DNA of 64,000 nt from JAOZTV01 sp965371805. Lineage in GTDB: Bacteria > Acidobacteriota > Aminicenantia > UBA2199. Location of the stretch: assembly GCA_965371805.1 (NCBI GenBank), contig CBDUZW010000018.1, positions 7,397-71,396 of the forward strand, in the 5' to 3' direction. Positions 63,042 through 64,000 of this stretch are shown one piece after another. Positions within the stretch are counted from its first letter, which is position 1; each line of letters starts with the position of its first letter. The notes under the pieces are model-generated. The model was not told the origin of the DNA and did no database searches. It saw nothing but the letters and a program-made list of their open reading frames with translations. The position numbers and the translations under genes are program-made.

Positions 63042-63600
63042 TTATAATTTTAACGATAATATCAGCTTATCCACTGCTTCCTTGAAATTTTCATCGATAT
63101 TCAGATTTGTATAACTTACGGTCCTGTTAACAGGTCCTTTTACAATTCTTCCAGTCTGTGGAGATATGAGCTTTATACTTATATTAACTTTATATTCTGT
63201 TGTTTCTCTACCGTAATATTTTAAAGTATTGCTGCCCAGATCGTTTACTGAAATGATCATATGAGAGCGGGCAATTTCCTTAACAGGCTTTCCTGCGGCT
63301 GCTTCTGGATCAATAATTAACAATATAGTTGACCAGTTCCTTTCTTACTTGAAGTTTTTCATTTGTCAAAACCTTAGTCTTAAAGTCATCCGGTTTTATT
63401 GATTCAAGTTTTGTAAGATCTTCAATTAAAACATTTATCTCTTCTGTCTGTAACTGCTCTAAAGCATAAATGATGTTTTTCCCGATCAAATCTGTTGCAT
63501 CTGAAAAATCTTCCAGTCGTGGACTCATATACTTTGTTGAACAGGAGATGGAAAGAAAAATAAGAATTATAAACAAGACTGAGTTTGGTTTTATTTTCAT
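63042..63600 (-). CDS. LpoB-like lipoprotein, probably one gene split by a frameshift
   Basis: Frame 1 (63600-63310, 96 residues) has a lipoprotein signal ending SISC and SPRLEDFSDATDLIGKNIIY. Frame 2 (63323-63042, 93 residues, only a TTG start and no ribosome site) has HMIISVNDLGSNTLKYYGRE, YKVNISIKLISPQTGRIVKG and a helical end. The order signal, sigma-like helix, then beta-sandwich with 'LKLID..TGEIVW'-like strands is that of LpoB/PBP-activator-type lipoproteins. Deleting one T in the TTAATTATTGATC junction (about 63309-63316) joins them as ...YIVNIDPEAAAG. Alternatives are two translationally coupled proteins or a consensus error. LpoB likeness is tentative. Confidence 0.6.
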
Positions 63601-63924
63601 ATTTATCCCTTATATACTTTTTTAGAGTAAATATTACCGATGTCCCGGGATATTGTCAAACTTTTTTATAAGATATATTAATTAATAAAAAAAAAGCAAA
63701 CAATCGTTTACGTTATTAAAGAGATTCATTTTTAATATTTGAAATAAACATTAAAAATAATACCAATAATACCAATAAATCTCTATATCTTTTACATAAA
63801 CTCTATAAAACAATATTCTTCAATCAATTTGGCAATAAATTTGCTGTACTTGTGTATGGCGGTAGGAGTATATAAAAGAAGAAAACCGGAGCAATCCACA
63901 TTATAATAGGAGGTTTGACAAATT
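63601..63924 (+). other. 324-nt AT-rich intergenic region
   Basis: No ORF. A short direct repeat AATAATACCAATAATACCAAT lies near 63758-63778. GGAGTATATAAAAGAAGAAAAC at about 63865 and AGGAGG at 63908-63913 belong to the leader of the next gene. A promoter for that gene is likely here but not resolvable. Confidence 0.5.
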
Positions 63925-64000
63925 ATGGGTTTACTAAGAGCTTTTTCGAAAAACGGTTATACTATCGTGTGCTGTGCAAGCTGTATAGCTGATGGTGGAA
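63925..64000 (+). CDS. Start of an unknown gene leaving the window
   Basis: ATG at 63925, eleven bases after a perfect AGGAGG, opens a frame that runs off the end (MGLLRAFSKNGYTIVCCASC then IADGG). Two close Cys pairs (CCASC) are visible. Too little is present to name it. Confidence 0.7.
   Translation, partial: MGLLRAFSKNGYTIVCCASCIADGG

Overview
This is an AT-rich bacterial chromosome segment from a Gram-negative organism. The evidence for an outer membrane is a TonB-ExbB-ExbD set, a TonB-dependent receptor with a plug and a C-terminal Phe barrel, several lipoproteins and Tat/Sec exported proteins. A B12-type (class II) ribonucleotide reductase, GTP-dependent PEP carboxykinase, a fused formiminotransferase-cyclodeaminase, Reg_prop-GGDEF sensors, WG-repeat and caspase-like proteins suggest an anaerobic, probably uncultured lineage (Acidobacteriota/Aminicenantes-like, Cloacimonadota-like or similar). 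I cannot fix the phylum without a search. No rRNA, tRNA or CRISPR array was recognised.

Layout. 1-2.3 kb: the end of secF, then tonB-exbB-exbD with a terminator. 2.3-6.8 kb (minus): a five-gene run with a lipid kinase, a Gfo/Idh oxidoreductase, ndk and two unknown proteins. 6.9-13 kb: chemotaxis and signalling, with CheW, an MCP carrying two tandem extracytoplasmic CZB-type zinc domains, and a PAS-GAF histidine kinase with a NarL-type regulator. 13.1-20.6 kb (plus): nrdJ under an NrdR-box promoter, topA (possible AUC start), a DUF401 permease and an NhaD-type antiporter. 20.7-24 kb (plus): a tight four-gene operon of unknown function with a cytoplasmic ABC-type binding protein, a metal-binding G3E-like GTPase, an ABC ATPase without permease and a small zinc-ribbon protein. 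This is the best candidate in the window for an undescribed system. 24-32.8 kb: two Ser/Thr kinases around prfB, which has the programmed +1 frameshift, then a propeller-GGDEF sensor overlapping a radical SAM gene.

32.8-39.2 kb (minus) reads as one module: ECF sigma factor, anti-sigma factor (interrupted by an in-frame stop), caspase-like protease fused to a C-terminal domain, a small outer-membrane-like protein, two tiny ORFs and a TonB-dependent receptor. 39.4-47.1 kb is a looser accessory region with EF-hand, zinc-ribbon, AAA/DUF4143, beta-propeller, VF530 and WG-repeat genes. It also holds a frameshifted small secreted protein and a nucleotidyltransferase remnant. Three copies of a 35-bp repeat, two copies of a second repeat and REP-like GGTGCCAG/CTGACACC motifs lie between these genes.

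47.2-64 kb is mostly housekeeping: hemW, cysS-trmJ, an unknown P-loop protein divergent from pckG, a secreted CARDB protein, and the classical ffh-rpsP-khpA-rimM-trmD string running into a fused formiminotransferase-cyclodeaminase. These are followed by a nitrilase, a Tat-exported ferredoxin-type aldo/keto reductase, a lipoprotein that looks split by a frameshift, and the start of a gene leaving the window.
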